From contig JAOTUD010000065.1 in the NCBI GenBank assembly GCA_029864065.1, positions 1 through 9,100 on the forward strand: 9,100 bases of DNA, given 5' to 3'. Shown piece after piece: positions 1 to 6,871 of the stretch (positions are counted from its first letter, which is position 1; every line of letters begins with the position of its first letter). The translations under genes were made by a program, and so were the position numbers. The notes below the pieces were generated by a model that saw only the letters and a program-made list of their open reading frames with translations, did no database searches and was not told the origin of the DNA. Source of the stretch: Gammaproteobacteria bacterium. GTDB lineage: Bacteria; Pseudomonadota; Gammaproteobacteria; GCA-001735895.

Positions 1-204
1 GGGCGCGAAATCAGCGTCGGCGGCCCTTCCACCCAGTGGTGGACGCAACTGGCGACGGCGGTCGCCGGCGGGCTTGCTTTCGCCACCCTGCTGACGCTGG
101 TGATGACGCCCTGCCTGCTGCTACTCGGTGAGCGGATGAGGGACTGGCGCCAGACGGGAAATACCGAAGCCCTGAATCACTCGCTTTCCGAGTCCCCGGG
201 TTAA
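1..204 (+). CDS. RND efflux permease, C-terminal end (partial)
   Basis: Frame 1 is open from the window edge to a TAA at 202-204 and gives the last 67 residues of a larger protein. The stretch TQLATAVAGGLAFATLLTL followed by VMTPCLLLLGERMR is typical of the last transmembrane helix and cytoplasmic tail of RND-superfamily inner-membrane pumps (AcrB/HAE1-like or related proteobacterial permeases). Such pumps use the proton gradient to export drugs, metals or other compounds through a tripartite complex with a periplasmic adaptor and an outer-membrane channel. The tail after the helix is polar and short, as usual. The substrate cannot be told from this fragment, and the adaptor gene, if linked, lies upstream of the window. 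No clear terminator follows: 205-235 shows no strong hairpin with a T-run. The family call is from recalled sequence style and is fairly secure; the subfamily is not. Confidence 0.8.
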   Translation, partial: GREISVGGPSTQWWTQLATAVAGGLAFATLLTLVMTPCLLLLGERMRDWRQTGNTEALNHSLSESPG

Positions 205-235
205 GGGATTGCCAACGGGTTCAGTCTGTTCCCTG

Positions 236-553
236 TCAGTTTGTTAAGCCCTCCACCCACAGCGAATCGATCGCGGCATTGCCGTCCAGCGTCATATCCA
301 CGCCCAGGTTATTGATATTCTCCATGATGACGTCACAGCTTGTGCCAGGCGTGTCGCTCGGAATTTCCTGCGGAGACCGGTTCCTGGTCAGAACCCAGTT
401 TCCGCCGAAGCGGTTAAGCGAAGCGACCGAAGCTGCCAGCGCAGGCGCACCAAATCCAGCGAACAGGAATAACAGGCCCCCAAACCGGCGCGCTTGACCG
501 GGATCAAACCACCCGGCGAGCGCGGGCGCTACATTGGTCACGGAGTTGATCAT
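236..553 (-). CDS. Small hypothetical protein, probably exported
   Basis: I do not recognise this protein. The minus-strand frame ends in TGA at 236-238 and is open back to an ATG at 575-577. In-frame starts are that ATG, an ATG at 551-553 (chosen) and a GTG at 539-541; none has a clear Shine-Dalgarno sequence. A segment with two arginines, then GGLLFLFAGFGAPALA, looks like a signal peptide with an ALA-type cleavage site. It leaves a mature part of about 65 polar residues with one cysteine. A hand count of the mature part gives about 74% GC at third positions, against about 53% at first and 45% at second, the pattern of a real gene in a GC-rich genome. It converges with the RND gene and meets top6B head to head; the two ATGs share a CATG at 551-554. 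The crowded divergent starts and long N-terminal region before the signal are odd. It could be a decayed gene or a spurious frame. Confidence 0.45.
   Translation of the reverse strand: MINSVTNVAPALAGWFDPGQARRFGGLLFLFAGFGAPALAASVASLNRFGGNWVLTRNRSPQEIPSDTPGTSCDVIMENINNLGVDMTLDGNAAIDSLWVEGLTN
542..545 (+). promoter_or_regulatory. Ribosome binding site deciding the top6B start
   Basis: GGAG lies six bases before the ATG at 552-554. This supports that ATG over the TTG at 534, which would add six residues and has no comparable site. The same bases lie at the edge of the possible minus-strand gene's start region. Confidence 0.6.
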
Positions 554-2213
554 GACGAAACGCGATCCCACATACATTACCGCAACGGAAATGGCCGGCC
601 GTCAGCGGGATATCTCGGTCGCGGAATTCTTTCTGAAGAATCGCCATCTGCTGGGTTTCGATTCCCAGGCGAAAGCACTGCTCACCACCGTCAAGGAAGC
701 GGTCGATAACGCGCTCGATGCCTGCGAAGAAGCCGGCATTCTGCCGGACATCCGCGTGCAGGTCATCGAGGCAGGCCAGAACGTGTATCGGGTCATGGTC
801 GAGGACAACGGTCCCGGCATCCTGGAGAACCAGATCGCGCGCATCTTCGGCAAGCTGCTGTACGGCTCCCGGTTCCACAAGCTCGCCCAGTCGCGCGGCC
901 AGCAAGGGATGGGGATCTCGGCGGCGGGCATGTACGCCCAGCTCACCACCGGCAAGTCGCTGCACGTCATCAGCCGCGTCAAGGGCGAGCGCATGGCCTC
1001 CGAGCTTCATGTCTCGGTCGACACCACCCGCAACAAACCGCTGATGCATGGCAAAAAGAAGATCAAATGGGATCGACCGCACGGCACCTGGATCGAGGCC
1101 GAGATGGAGGGCCGTTACCAGAAAGGCACGCATTCCGTCGACATGTATCTCAAGCAAACCGCCATCGCCAATCCCCACGCCAGCTTTCATTTCGAGGGCC
1201 CGCATAATGAGGTCATCACCTACCAGCGCAGTAGCAGGGAGCTGCCGCCCCCGCCGGTGGAGATCAAGCCCCATCCGCGCGGCGTGGAACTGGGTCGGCT
1301 AATCCAGATGCTGAACTCGACCCGCAGCCGCCACCTGCTGCAGTTTCTGCAAAACGAATTCTCCCGTGTGGGCCCAAAGACCGCACGGCAGATCGTCGAG
1401 ACCGCCGGGCGCAATCTTACCGAACGATCGTTACCGAAACGCATCGCCCACGCGCAGGCGAATGCGCTCTATCGCGCGATCAAAAAAGTACCGGTATCGG
1501 CGCCACGCACGGACTGCGTTGTCCCCATAGGCGAGCAGCGGCTACTCGATGGCATGAAAAAGGAAATCGACGCGGATTTCTATATCGTCAAGACAAGACC
1601 GCCGGCGGTCTACCGCGGCAACCCGTTCCAGATCGAAGTCGGTATCGCCTGGGGTCATGCGGGCGGCGCGGGTCTCAAGGTGGACAAAAGCGGCCACATC
1701 AACAAGGTCGTGCAGCACAAGCGTGATGCCGCCGAGGCGCTGGTCCTGCATGCCGACGAGCCGGCGCATTTGCTGCGTTTTGCCAATCGCGTGCCGTTGC
1801 TTTACGAGCAAGGCGGCTGCGCCATCACCCGTGCCGTGCTGCAGACCAACTGGCGCAATTACGGCCTGAAGCAACCCAAAGGCGCCCTGCCGACCGCGCC
1901 GATGGTGATCCTGGTGCACCTGGCATCGGTCTGGGTGCCGTTTACCTCCGAGGCCAAGGAAGCGATCGCACAATACCCGGAGATCATCAAGGAGTTGAAG
2001 CTGGGTTTGCAGGCATGCGCACGCCGCCTGGCAGAACACCTGCACCGTGAAACACGTTTGCAGAACGAATACGACAAACGCACCCATATCGAAAAGTACC
2101 TGCCGCATGTCGGCATCGCGCTGCAGGATATTCTTCGCTTAAGCGACGCGCAACGCGATCAGGCCGTCGGCAATCTCGACGACACACTGCACAAATCCCG
2201 GAAAATCAAATGA
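552..2213 (+). CDS. top6B: DNA topoisomerase VI subunit B (ATPase subunit)
   Basis: This 553-residue protein is the ATP-binding subunit of type IIB topoisomerase VI, which passes one DNA duplex through another to relax supercoils and decatenate DNA. The N-terminal GHKL fold shows the N-box (E49, N53), the D85-N86-G-x-G89 motif and the glycine-rich lid G116-QQGMG. An H2TH-like segment follows at about residues 255-310. A transducer domain then carries the conserved run RFANRVPLLYEQGG and PFTSEAKE, whose K469 matches the switch lysine that contacts the ATP gamma-phosphate in the archaeal enzyme. The length is near that of the short archaeal forms, without an added C-terminal Ig-like domain. It overlaps top6A by ATGA, so the two are probably translationally coupled. 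No strong promoter is visible just upstream. This is unusual in a proteobacterium, where type IIA gyrase and topo IV are the rule. All key motifs are intact, so it is probably active. Family call is secure. Confidence 0.95.
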   Translation: MTKRDPTYITATEMAGRQRDISVAEFFLKNRHLLGFDSQAKALLTTVKEAVDNALDACEEAGILPDIRVQVIEAGQNVYRVMVEDNGPGILENQIARIFGKLLYGSRFHKLAQSRGQQGMGISAAGMYAQLTTGKSLHVISRVKGERMASELHVSVDTTRNKPLMHGKKKIKWDRPHGTWIEAEMEGRYQKGTHSVDMYLKQTAIANPHASFHFEGPHNEVITYQRSSRELPPPPVEIKPHPRGVELGRLIQMLNSTRSRHLLQFLQNEFSRVGPKTARQIVETAGRNLTERSLPKRIAHAQANALYRAIKKVPVSAPRTDCVVPIGEQRLLDGMKKEIDADFYIVKTRPPAVYRGNPFQIEVGIAWGHAGGAGLKVDKSGHINKVVQHKRDAAEALVLHADEPAHLLRFANRVPLLYEQGGCAITRAVLQTNWRNYGLKQPKGALPTAPMVILVHLASVWVPFTSEAKEAIAQYPEIIKELKLGLQACARRLAEHLHRETRLQNEYDKRTHIEKYLPHVGIALQDILRLSDAQRDQAVGNLDDTLHKSRKIK

Positions 2214-3355
2214 CAGACACCCGCACCGACAAGAACACCCGCTTGCAACAGGCGCTCGATCGTAAAACGATCGAGCTGATCGACGCTACGGCGGGATCCA
2301 TTCGGGACAGCATCGAACGCGGCGAACTGCCCGATATCGAGTTGCCGGTGCGCGGCCTGTCGAACGTCAATTATGACACCGCCAGGGGTTATCTCGAGCT
2401 CGGCGATACTACAAAGAAGCGCACGCTCACGGTCAACACCGTGCGCTCGTTTGCCCAGACCCTGCGCCTGATGGCGGCCTCGCGGCAGATGGTCGAGAGC
2501 GATGACTTCGCCACCAAACGCGAGGCGTACTACATCAGCAAGAACTGGGGAGACTGCCGCTTCGACGAACAGGCCGAGTCCGATGCCATCATGGACGACA
2601 TCGAAGCGCTGGCTTCGATGCATGGGCTCTCGCGTGAACAGTTACGCTTCTACCCGGAATCCCACGGCGGATCGGTGGCCGGGCCCTTAACCGTCATGGA
2701 CACCGATCCCGAAACCGGCGAGACCCTCGAGATCGATTGCGCCAGGCTCGGCAGCGGCGCTTATAGCGTGCCGCGCTCGGTGGAACGCCTCAGGTTCAGT
2801 ACCGATGCGGATTTTATCCTGGCGATCGAAACCGGCGGCATGTTTCAGCGACTGAACAACCATCGCTTCTGGAAAAACGCCAATTGCATCCTGGTGGAGA
2901 TGGGCGGTGTGCCGACACGCGCCACCCGCCGCTTCATCCGGCGGCTCTCGGACGAGGTCGATATTCCGGTGTATTGTTTCGTCGATTGCGACCCCTACGG
3001 CTTCGCCAATATCTACCGCACCCTGAAGGCCGGTTCCGGCAACGCGGCGCACATCAACCGCTTCTTTTGCGTGCCGCGGGCACAGTTTCTGGGCGTCACG
3101 CCGCAGGACATCATCGACTACGGCCTGGCCGATGCCACCCATCCACTGACCAAAACCGATATCAAGCGTGCCACCGACGCCATCGACAACGATCCGTTTT
3201 TTCGCGCCCACCCGCAGTGGCTTGCCGCCATCGAACAGCTGCTCGAGATGGGTGTGCGCGCCGAACAGCAAGCCCTGGCAAAGTGGGGGCTCAACTACGT
3301 CATCGATGAATACCTGCCACGCAAACTCGATGACAGGGACGGGTTTTTACCCTGA
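2210..3355 (+). CDS. top6A: DNA topoisomerase VI subunit A (Spo11-like cleavage subunit)
   Basis: This 381-residue protein is the DNA-cleaving subunit of topoisomerase VI and a homologue of the meiotic break protein Spo11. The winged-helix (5Y-CAP) domain contains KREAYY. By comparison with Spo11 and archaeal Top6A, the second tyrosine, Y108, should form the 5'-phosphotyrosyl link. The Toprim domain has its glutamate in AIETGGMF (E207) and its acidic pair in DCDPYG (D259, D261), which bind magnesium. Length is close to archaeal Top6A. The ATG overlaps the top6B stop (ATGA), so expression likely depends on re-initiation, which suits equal stoichiometry in an A2B2 complex. The gene ends in TGA at 3353-3355. 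Spo11-like proteins without the B partner are known, but the paired operon makes topo VI the clear reading. Confidence 0.95.
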   Translation: MTDTRTDKNTRLQQALDRKTIELIDATAGSIRDSIERGELPDIELPVRGLSNVNYDTARGYLELGDTTKKRTLTVNTVRSFAQTLRLMAASRQMVESDDFATKREAYYISKNWGDCRFDEQAESDAIMDDIEALASMHGLSREQLRFYPESHGGSVAGPLTVMDTDPETGETLEIDCARLGSGAYSVPRSVERLRFSTDADFILAIETGGMFQRLNNHRFWKNANCILVEMGGVPTRATRRFIRRLSDEVDIPVYCFVDCDPYGFANIYRTLKAGSGNAAHINRFFCVPRAQFLGVTPQDIIDYGLADATHPLTKTDIKRATDAIDNDPFFRAHPQWLAAIEQLLEMGVRAEQQALAKWGLNYVIDEYLPRKLDDRDGFLP

Positions 3356-3432
3356 CAGCTGAAGCTTATAAATCAGGGGATAGCCCACTTTTTACGCTCA
3401 TTTTCAAACGTCGGATATTGAACCGAAATAAG

Positions 3433-3438
3433 TATACT
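3433..3438 (+). promoter_or_regulatory. Possible -10 box for the SMP-30-family gene
   Basis: TATACT matches the sigma70 -10 consensus at five of six positions and would place transcription start about 45-50 bases before the ATG at 3493. No good -35 lies at 16-18 bases spacing; the nearest TTGAAC (3418-3423) is only nine bases away. An activator or another sigma factor may be involved, or the match may be chance. The rest of the 137-base gap (3356-3492) shows only weak inverted repeats. Confidence 0.3.
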
Positions 3439-3492
3439 GTCCCTGGAATTGGGAGTTTATAATTTTCGTTGTCCTTCGAATGGGAGACTCAC

Positions 3493-4368
3493 ATGCCAAT
3501 CGCACGCTGCGTGGTCGATGCCAAAGCTGCGCTGGGGGAAACCCCGGTATGGAGCGCGGCCGAAAACCGGCTTTACTGGATCGACTGCATTGCCGGCGCG
3601 ATTCACAGCTATGATCCCGCCGCCGCCGAAGATGTGGTCATGCCGGTCGAAGTCGAGGGTTACCTGGGGGCTATTTCACTGTGCGCCGAAGGCGGCCTGC
3701 TGATTCTGGCGGGAAAGGCCCTGTGGGCGCTCGACGCCGGTTCCGCCACGCCGCGCCGCCTGGCGGGGGTCGAAGAAGATATGACCGATAACCTCGTCAA
3801 CGACGGCAAATGCGACCCGGCCGGAAGGTTCTGGTTCGGCACCATGCACGCCGCGGAGAGCGAGGCCACCGGTGCACTCTATCGCTTCGACGGTGCCGCA
3901 GTGGTCAAGGTCGACCAGGGATTTATCTGCGCCAACGGCATGGGCTGGAGCCCCGACGGCAAAACGTTTTACCTTGTCGACATGATGCCGGGCCGCGTGC
4001 TGGCTTACGATTACGACCCGGGTAGCGGAACAGCTCGCAATCGCCGCACACTTTTCAGTGTTCCGGGCGCCGAAGGCATGCCGGACGGTCTTTGTGTCGA
4101 CAGCGAAGGCGGCATCTGGGTAGCGCATTGGGATGGCTGGCGTATTTCGCGCTGGTCGCCCGAGGGGCAGCGTCTGCAGACCCTGGAGGTACCTGTACAG
4201 CGACCCACCTGCCCGGTTTTCGGTGGCCCCGGGCTGAGCACTCTGTACCTGACTTCCTCGGCCGCCGATTTGCCGACCGAATCCCTCGCGCAGGGCCCGC
4301 ACTCGGGTGCCCTGTTTGCACTCGATGCGGGCGTGCACGGCATGCCGATTGCCGAATTTGCCGGTTGA
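3493..4368 (+). CDS. SMP-30/gluconolactonase/LRE-family protein (regucalcin-like)
   Basis: A 291-residue six-bladed beta-propeller of the SMP-30/gluconolactonase/LRE family. Members bind a divalent metal and mostly hydrolyse sugar lactones to aldonic acids. Residues matching the metal ligands of human regucalcin are present: E16 in GETPVW, N148 in CANGMGWSPDG and D198 in PDGLCVD. N103 in NDGKCDPAGRFWFGTM matches the substrate-site asparagine. Length fits the family, and no signal peptide is seen, so it is probably cytoplasmic. The ATG is chosen because GGGAG (3482-3486) sits six bases upstream; a TTG at 3469 would add eight residues without support. It is separated from top6A by 137 bases and from the transporter by 156 bases, so it may be its own unit. 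The actual lactone, and any link to the downstream importer, cannot be told from sequence. Confidence 0.88.
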   Translation: MPIARCVVDAKAALGETPVWSAAENRLYWIDCIAGAIHSYDPAAAEDVVMPVEVEGYLGAISLCAEGGLLILAGKALWALDAGSATPRRLAGVEEDMTDNLVNDGKCDPAGRFWFGTMHAAESEATGALYRFDGAAVVKVDQGFICANGMGWSPDGKTFYLVDMMPGRVLAYDYDPGSGTARNRRTLFSVPGAEGMPDGLCVDSEGGIWVAHWDGWRISRWSPEGQRLQTLEVPVQRPTCPVFGGPGLSTLYLTSSAADLPTESLAQGPHSGALFALDAGVHGMPIAEFAG

Positions 4369-4391
4369 AGACGCCGCCGTATCATTCGCAA

Positions 4392-4420
4392 TCGACAGAA
4401 TCGTGAACAACTGGGATACT
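4392..4420 (+). promoter_or_regulatory. Candidate sigma70 promoter of the transporter operon
   Basis: TCGACA (4392-4397, five of six matches to the -35 consensus) and GATACT (4415-4420, four of six to -10) are separated by exactly 17 bases. Transcription would start near 4427, leaving a leader of about 100 bases before the first transporter gene. A second AT-rich -10-like element, TATATT at 4475-4480, lies further down but has only a poor -35 partner. Confidence 0.4.
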
Positions 4421-4462
4421 GTCCTTCTCGAGTGTCCTCCGGAACGGACAGGATTAACTGTC
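4416..4462 (+). repeat. Clustered TGTCC/GGACA elements in the transporter leader
   Basis: This short stretch carries CTGTCC (4419-4424), TGTCC (4433-4437), GGACAG (4446-4451) and CTGTC (4458-4462). They can pair in alternative ways: TGTCC with GGACA across eight bases, GACAG (4447-4451) with CTGTC across six bases, or CTGTCC with GGACAG across 21. They could be half-sites of a repressor or alternative leader hairpins just downstream of the candidate promoter. The elements are seen directly; any function is inference. Confidence 0.3.
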
Positions 4463-4524
4463 ACCGGAACTCGTTATATTGTCGGTCGGTGGCAAACCGC
4501 GCCACTTTCCTGACAGGAGATTTT

Positions 4525-5658
4525 TTGCTAGTGCCCGATACATCGGCTCCGGTCGCATCTTTTCACCAGGCCTGGAAACGCTTCGGCGAAATCGTCGCGG
4601 CCAGGAATTTGAATTTCGATGTTCGCAGCGGGGAATTCCTGTCCTTTCTCGGCCCGTCGGGCTGCGGCAAGACCACGATGCTGCGCATGATCGCCGGTTT
4701 CGAGCAACCCACCGAAGGCGACGTCTACCTGCAGGGCAAGCGCGTCAACGGCGTGCCGGCGTACAAGCGCCCGGTCAACATGGTGTTCCAGCACTATGCC
4801 CTGTTCCCGCACCTCAACATCGCCCGCAACGTCGCCTACGGCCTGAAGCAGGCGAAGCCGAAACTGGCGCAGAATGTTATCGACGAACGCGTCGACGAAA
4901 CCCTGGAGCTGGTGCAGCTCGGCGGCTACCAGCACCGCCGCATCTGGGAGCTTTCCGGCGGACAGCAGCAACGCGTGGCGCTCGCGCGGGCGTTGGTGAA
5001 TAAACCCGAGGTCCTGCTGCTCGACGAGCCGCTGGCGGCGCTCGACCGCAAGCTGCGGCGGGAAATGCAGATCGAATTGCAGAACCTGCAGCGCAACCTC
5101 GGCATCACCTTCGTGCTGGTCACGCACGACCAGGAGGAAGCCCTGTCGATGAGCGACCGCGTCTGCATCATGCGCGATGGCGAGATCGTGCAGGTGGGAA
5201 GCCCGCGCGAGCTTTACGACAATCCGTTGAACCGCTACGTCGCCGATTTCGTCGGCAAGTCCAATTTCTTCGACGGCGTCGTCGAGTCGACCGGCGACGG
5301 CCGCCAGTCGATGAGACTCGACAACGACCAGAGCATCGACGTCGATCTTCCCGTGGCCGGCAAAACGCTGGCCAGCGGGCACCAGGTCACGCTCAGCGTC
5401 AGGCCCGAGCAAATCGTGCTGGCGCGCGATCCGGCGCGCCTGCCGGACGATGCCGCGATCGTGATCGAGGCCGAGGTGCGCAACCGGATTTTTCTCGGCG
5501 AGCACACCGAGTACCTGCTGCAGGACGACGCCTTCGGCGAATTCCTGGCCCTGGCGCCGAGGCAGGCCGAAGCCAGTGAAACGCCGTTCGAAGTCAACGA
5601 AAAGATTTACGTCTGCTGGAGCAGGGCGGCCGCCCTGCTGCTCGACAACACGACGTAA
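4525..5658 (+). CDS. potA: Polyamine-type ABC transporter, ATP-binding protein
   Basis: A 377-residue ABC ATPase that powers import through the two permeases encoded downstream. The motifs are complete: Walker A GPSGCGKTT (G43-T51), Q-loop Q89, signature LSGGQQQR (143-150), Walker B LLLDEP with D167 and E168, and H-loop H201. The C-terminal third is a TOBE-like regulatory domain, as in E. coli PotA, which has almost the same length. The start is uncertain and not ATG. A strong AGGAG (4515-4519) lies five bases before TTG at 4525 and eleven before an in-frame GTG at 4531, so the protein begins at one of these two. Further upstream extension is unsupported. The gene is first in an A-D-B-C order operon, with 37 bases to the binding-protein gene. 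The ATPase is of the spermidine/putrescine (PotA) class by overall form; the real substrate depends on the binding protein. Confidence 0.92.
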   Translation: MLVPDTSAPVASFHQAWKRFGEIVAARNLNFDVRSGEFLSFLGPSGCGKTTMLRMIAGFEQPTEGDVYLQGKRVNGVPAYKRPVNMVFQHYALFPHLNIARNVAYGLKQAKPKLAQNVIDERVDETLELVQLGGYQHRRIWELSGGQQQRVALARALVNKPEVLLLDEPLAALDRKLRREMQIELQNLQRNLGITFVLVTHDQEEALSMSDRVCIMRDGEIVQVGSPRELYDNPLNRYVADFVGKSNFFDGVVESTGDGRQSMRLDNDQSIDVDLPVAGKTLASGHQVTLSVRPEQIVLARDPARLPDDAAIVIEAEVRNRIFLGEHTEYLLQDDAFGEFLALAPRQAEASETPFEVNEKIYVCWSRAAALLLDNTT

Positions 5659-5684
5659 GCACACAACCCACATTCGCAACCAAC

Positions 5685-5692
5685 AGGAGAGG
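5685..5692 (+). promoter_or_regulatory. Strong ribosome binding site of the binding-protein gene
   Basis: AGGAGAGG lies three bases before the ATG at 5696 and is the strongest Shine-Dalgarno sequence in the operon. This fits the need for more binding protein than membrane subunits. It also rules out the longer in-frame extension back to 5576. Confidence 0.6.
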
Positions 5693-5695
5693 AAA

Positions 5696-6856
5696 ATGAA
5701 AGACGACAACAAACCGATAACCCGCAAACAGTTCATCAAACAACTCAGGCGCTATGAGAAAGGCTCGATCAGCCGGCGCCAGTTTCTCGGCGTCACCGGC
5801 CTCGGCATGGCCACCACGGTGATGGCGGCCGCGGTGCCGTCGCTGCTGCCGCGCAAGGCCTGGGCGGCGCCCAACATCGGCGACCGTGTGGTGCTCGCGA
5901 CCTGGCCGAACTACCACGATCCCGCCAACTTCGAAGCCTTCACCCAGGCTACCGGCGCCCACGTGCAGGTCAACGTGTTCGGCTCCAACGAGGAAATGCT
6001 GGCCAAGCTGCAGGCCGGCGGCAGCGGCTGGGACGTGTTCGTGCCGACCAACTACACCATCACCACCTATGTCGGCGAAGACCTGATCGAACCGCTGGAC
6101 CTGTCGCAGCTGCCCAACTTCAAGGCCAGCGCCTTCGAGCCGCGCTTCTCCGACGCCGGCACGGTCAACGGCAAGGTCTACGCGGTGCCGAAGAACTGGG
6201 GCACGACCGGCTTCGTCGTCAACAACAAGCATAACAAGGGCAAGCGCATGACCAGCTGGAAGGACTTCTGGGATCGCACCAAGACCGATTATTCCGGCCG
6301 CACGATGGTGCACGATTACCAGCTGACGACCATCGGCAACGCGCTGAAATATTTCGGCTACTCGTTCAACTCGGTCGATCCCAAAGAGCTCGCCGACGCC
6401 GAGAAACTGCTGCTCGAGGTCAAGCCGCACCTGTTCGCGATCAACAGCGACTACCAGCCGCCGCTGCGTAACGGCGACGCCTGGATGTCGATGTGCTGGA
6501 CCGGCGACGGCAAGCAGCTCAACACCGATATTCCGACCATGGAATACGTGCTCGGCGTCGAGGGCGGCGAAATATGGAGCGACTACTACGCGGTACCGCG
6601 TGGCGCCGAGCACCGAGAAGCCGGCTACGCGTTGATCAACTTCCTGCTCGACCCGGCGATCAACGCGCGAGAAGTCATGGCCCACGGTTACCCGGTGGCG
6701 GACAGCCGCACCAACGCGCTGCTGCCGAAAGCACTGCTCGAGGATCCGATCCTGTACCCGGCAAGGGAGCTGCTCGACGCGCTCGAGTTCGGCGCGGCTG
6801 CGACGCTGACCGATCCCAACCGCGCGGAATTGCTGGCGCGCTTCAAGTCCGCCTAG
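5696..6856 (+). CDS. potD: PotD/PotF-like periplasmic substrate-binding protein, Tat-exported
   Basis: A 386-residue solute-binding protein of the spermidine/putrescine-binding family. The N-terminus has a twin-arginine signal, S-I-S-R27-R28-Q-F-L-G, then a hydrophobic stretch ending in AWA (55-57) where cleavage is likely, so export should be by Tat in folded form. Compared by eye with E. coli PotD, several ligand-site residues are kept: W70 and Y73 (TWPNY), W268 (CWTGDG), W294 and D296 (EIWSDYYAVP). However, the positions of PotD D168 and E171 appear to be Y208 and T211 here, in the segment HDYQLTT. The ligand may therefore be a different or smaller amine, or another cation. It lies between the ATPase and permease genes, and the stop is 15 bases before the first permease ATG. 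Family call is firm; the polyamine substrate is inferred from the family and operon. Confidence 0.9.
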   Translation: MKDDNKPITRKQFIKQLRRYEKGSISRRQFLGVTGLGMATTVMAAAVPSLLPRKAWAAPNIGDRVVLATWPNYHDPANFEAFTQATGAHVQVNVFGSNEEMLAKLQAGGSGWDVFVPTNYTITTYVGEDLIEPLDLSQLPNFKASAFEPRFSDAGTVNGKVYAVPKNWGTTGFVVNNKHNKGKRMTSWKDFWDRTKTDYSGRTMVHDYQLTTIGNALKYFGYSFNSVDPKELADAEKLLLEVKPHLFAINSDYQPPLRNGDAWMSMCWTGDGKQLNTDIPTMEYVLGVEGGEIWSDYYAVPRGAEHREAGYALINFLLDPAINAREVMAHGYPVADSRTNALLPKALLEDPILYPARELLDALEFGAAATLTDPNRAELLARFKSA

Positions 6857-6871
6857 GCGCGGCTGCGGAAG

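Noticed and set aside
494..499. TTGACC as a -35 box for top6B
   Set aside because: No -10-like hexamer lies at 16-18 bases; the nearest, TACATT at 530-535, is 30 bases away.
504..1274. Long open frame on the - strand opposite top6B
   Set aside because: It lies fully opposite a clear topoisomerase VI gene, has no family motif, and its openness is explained by GC-rich codon bias on the + strand.
3334..3393. Possible terminator after top6A (CAGGG/CCCTG and CCCTGA/TCAGGG pairs)
   Set aside because: Stems are only five or six pairs with long loops, and the T-run at 3389-3393 does not follow directly, so an intrinsic terminator is not supported.
4528..5739. 403-codon open frame on the - strand opposite the ATPase gene
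   Set aside because: It is antisense to a protein with every ABC motif in place; its composition (H-, D- and R-rich, no domain) is that of a mirror frame.
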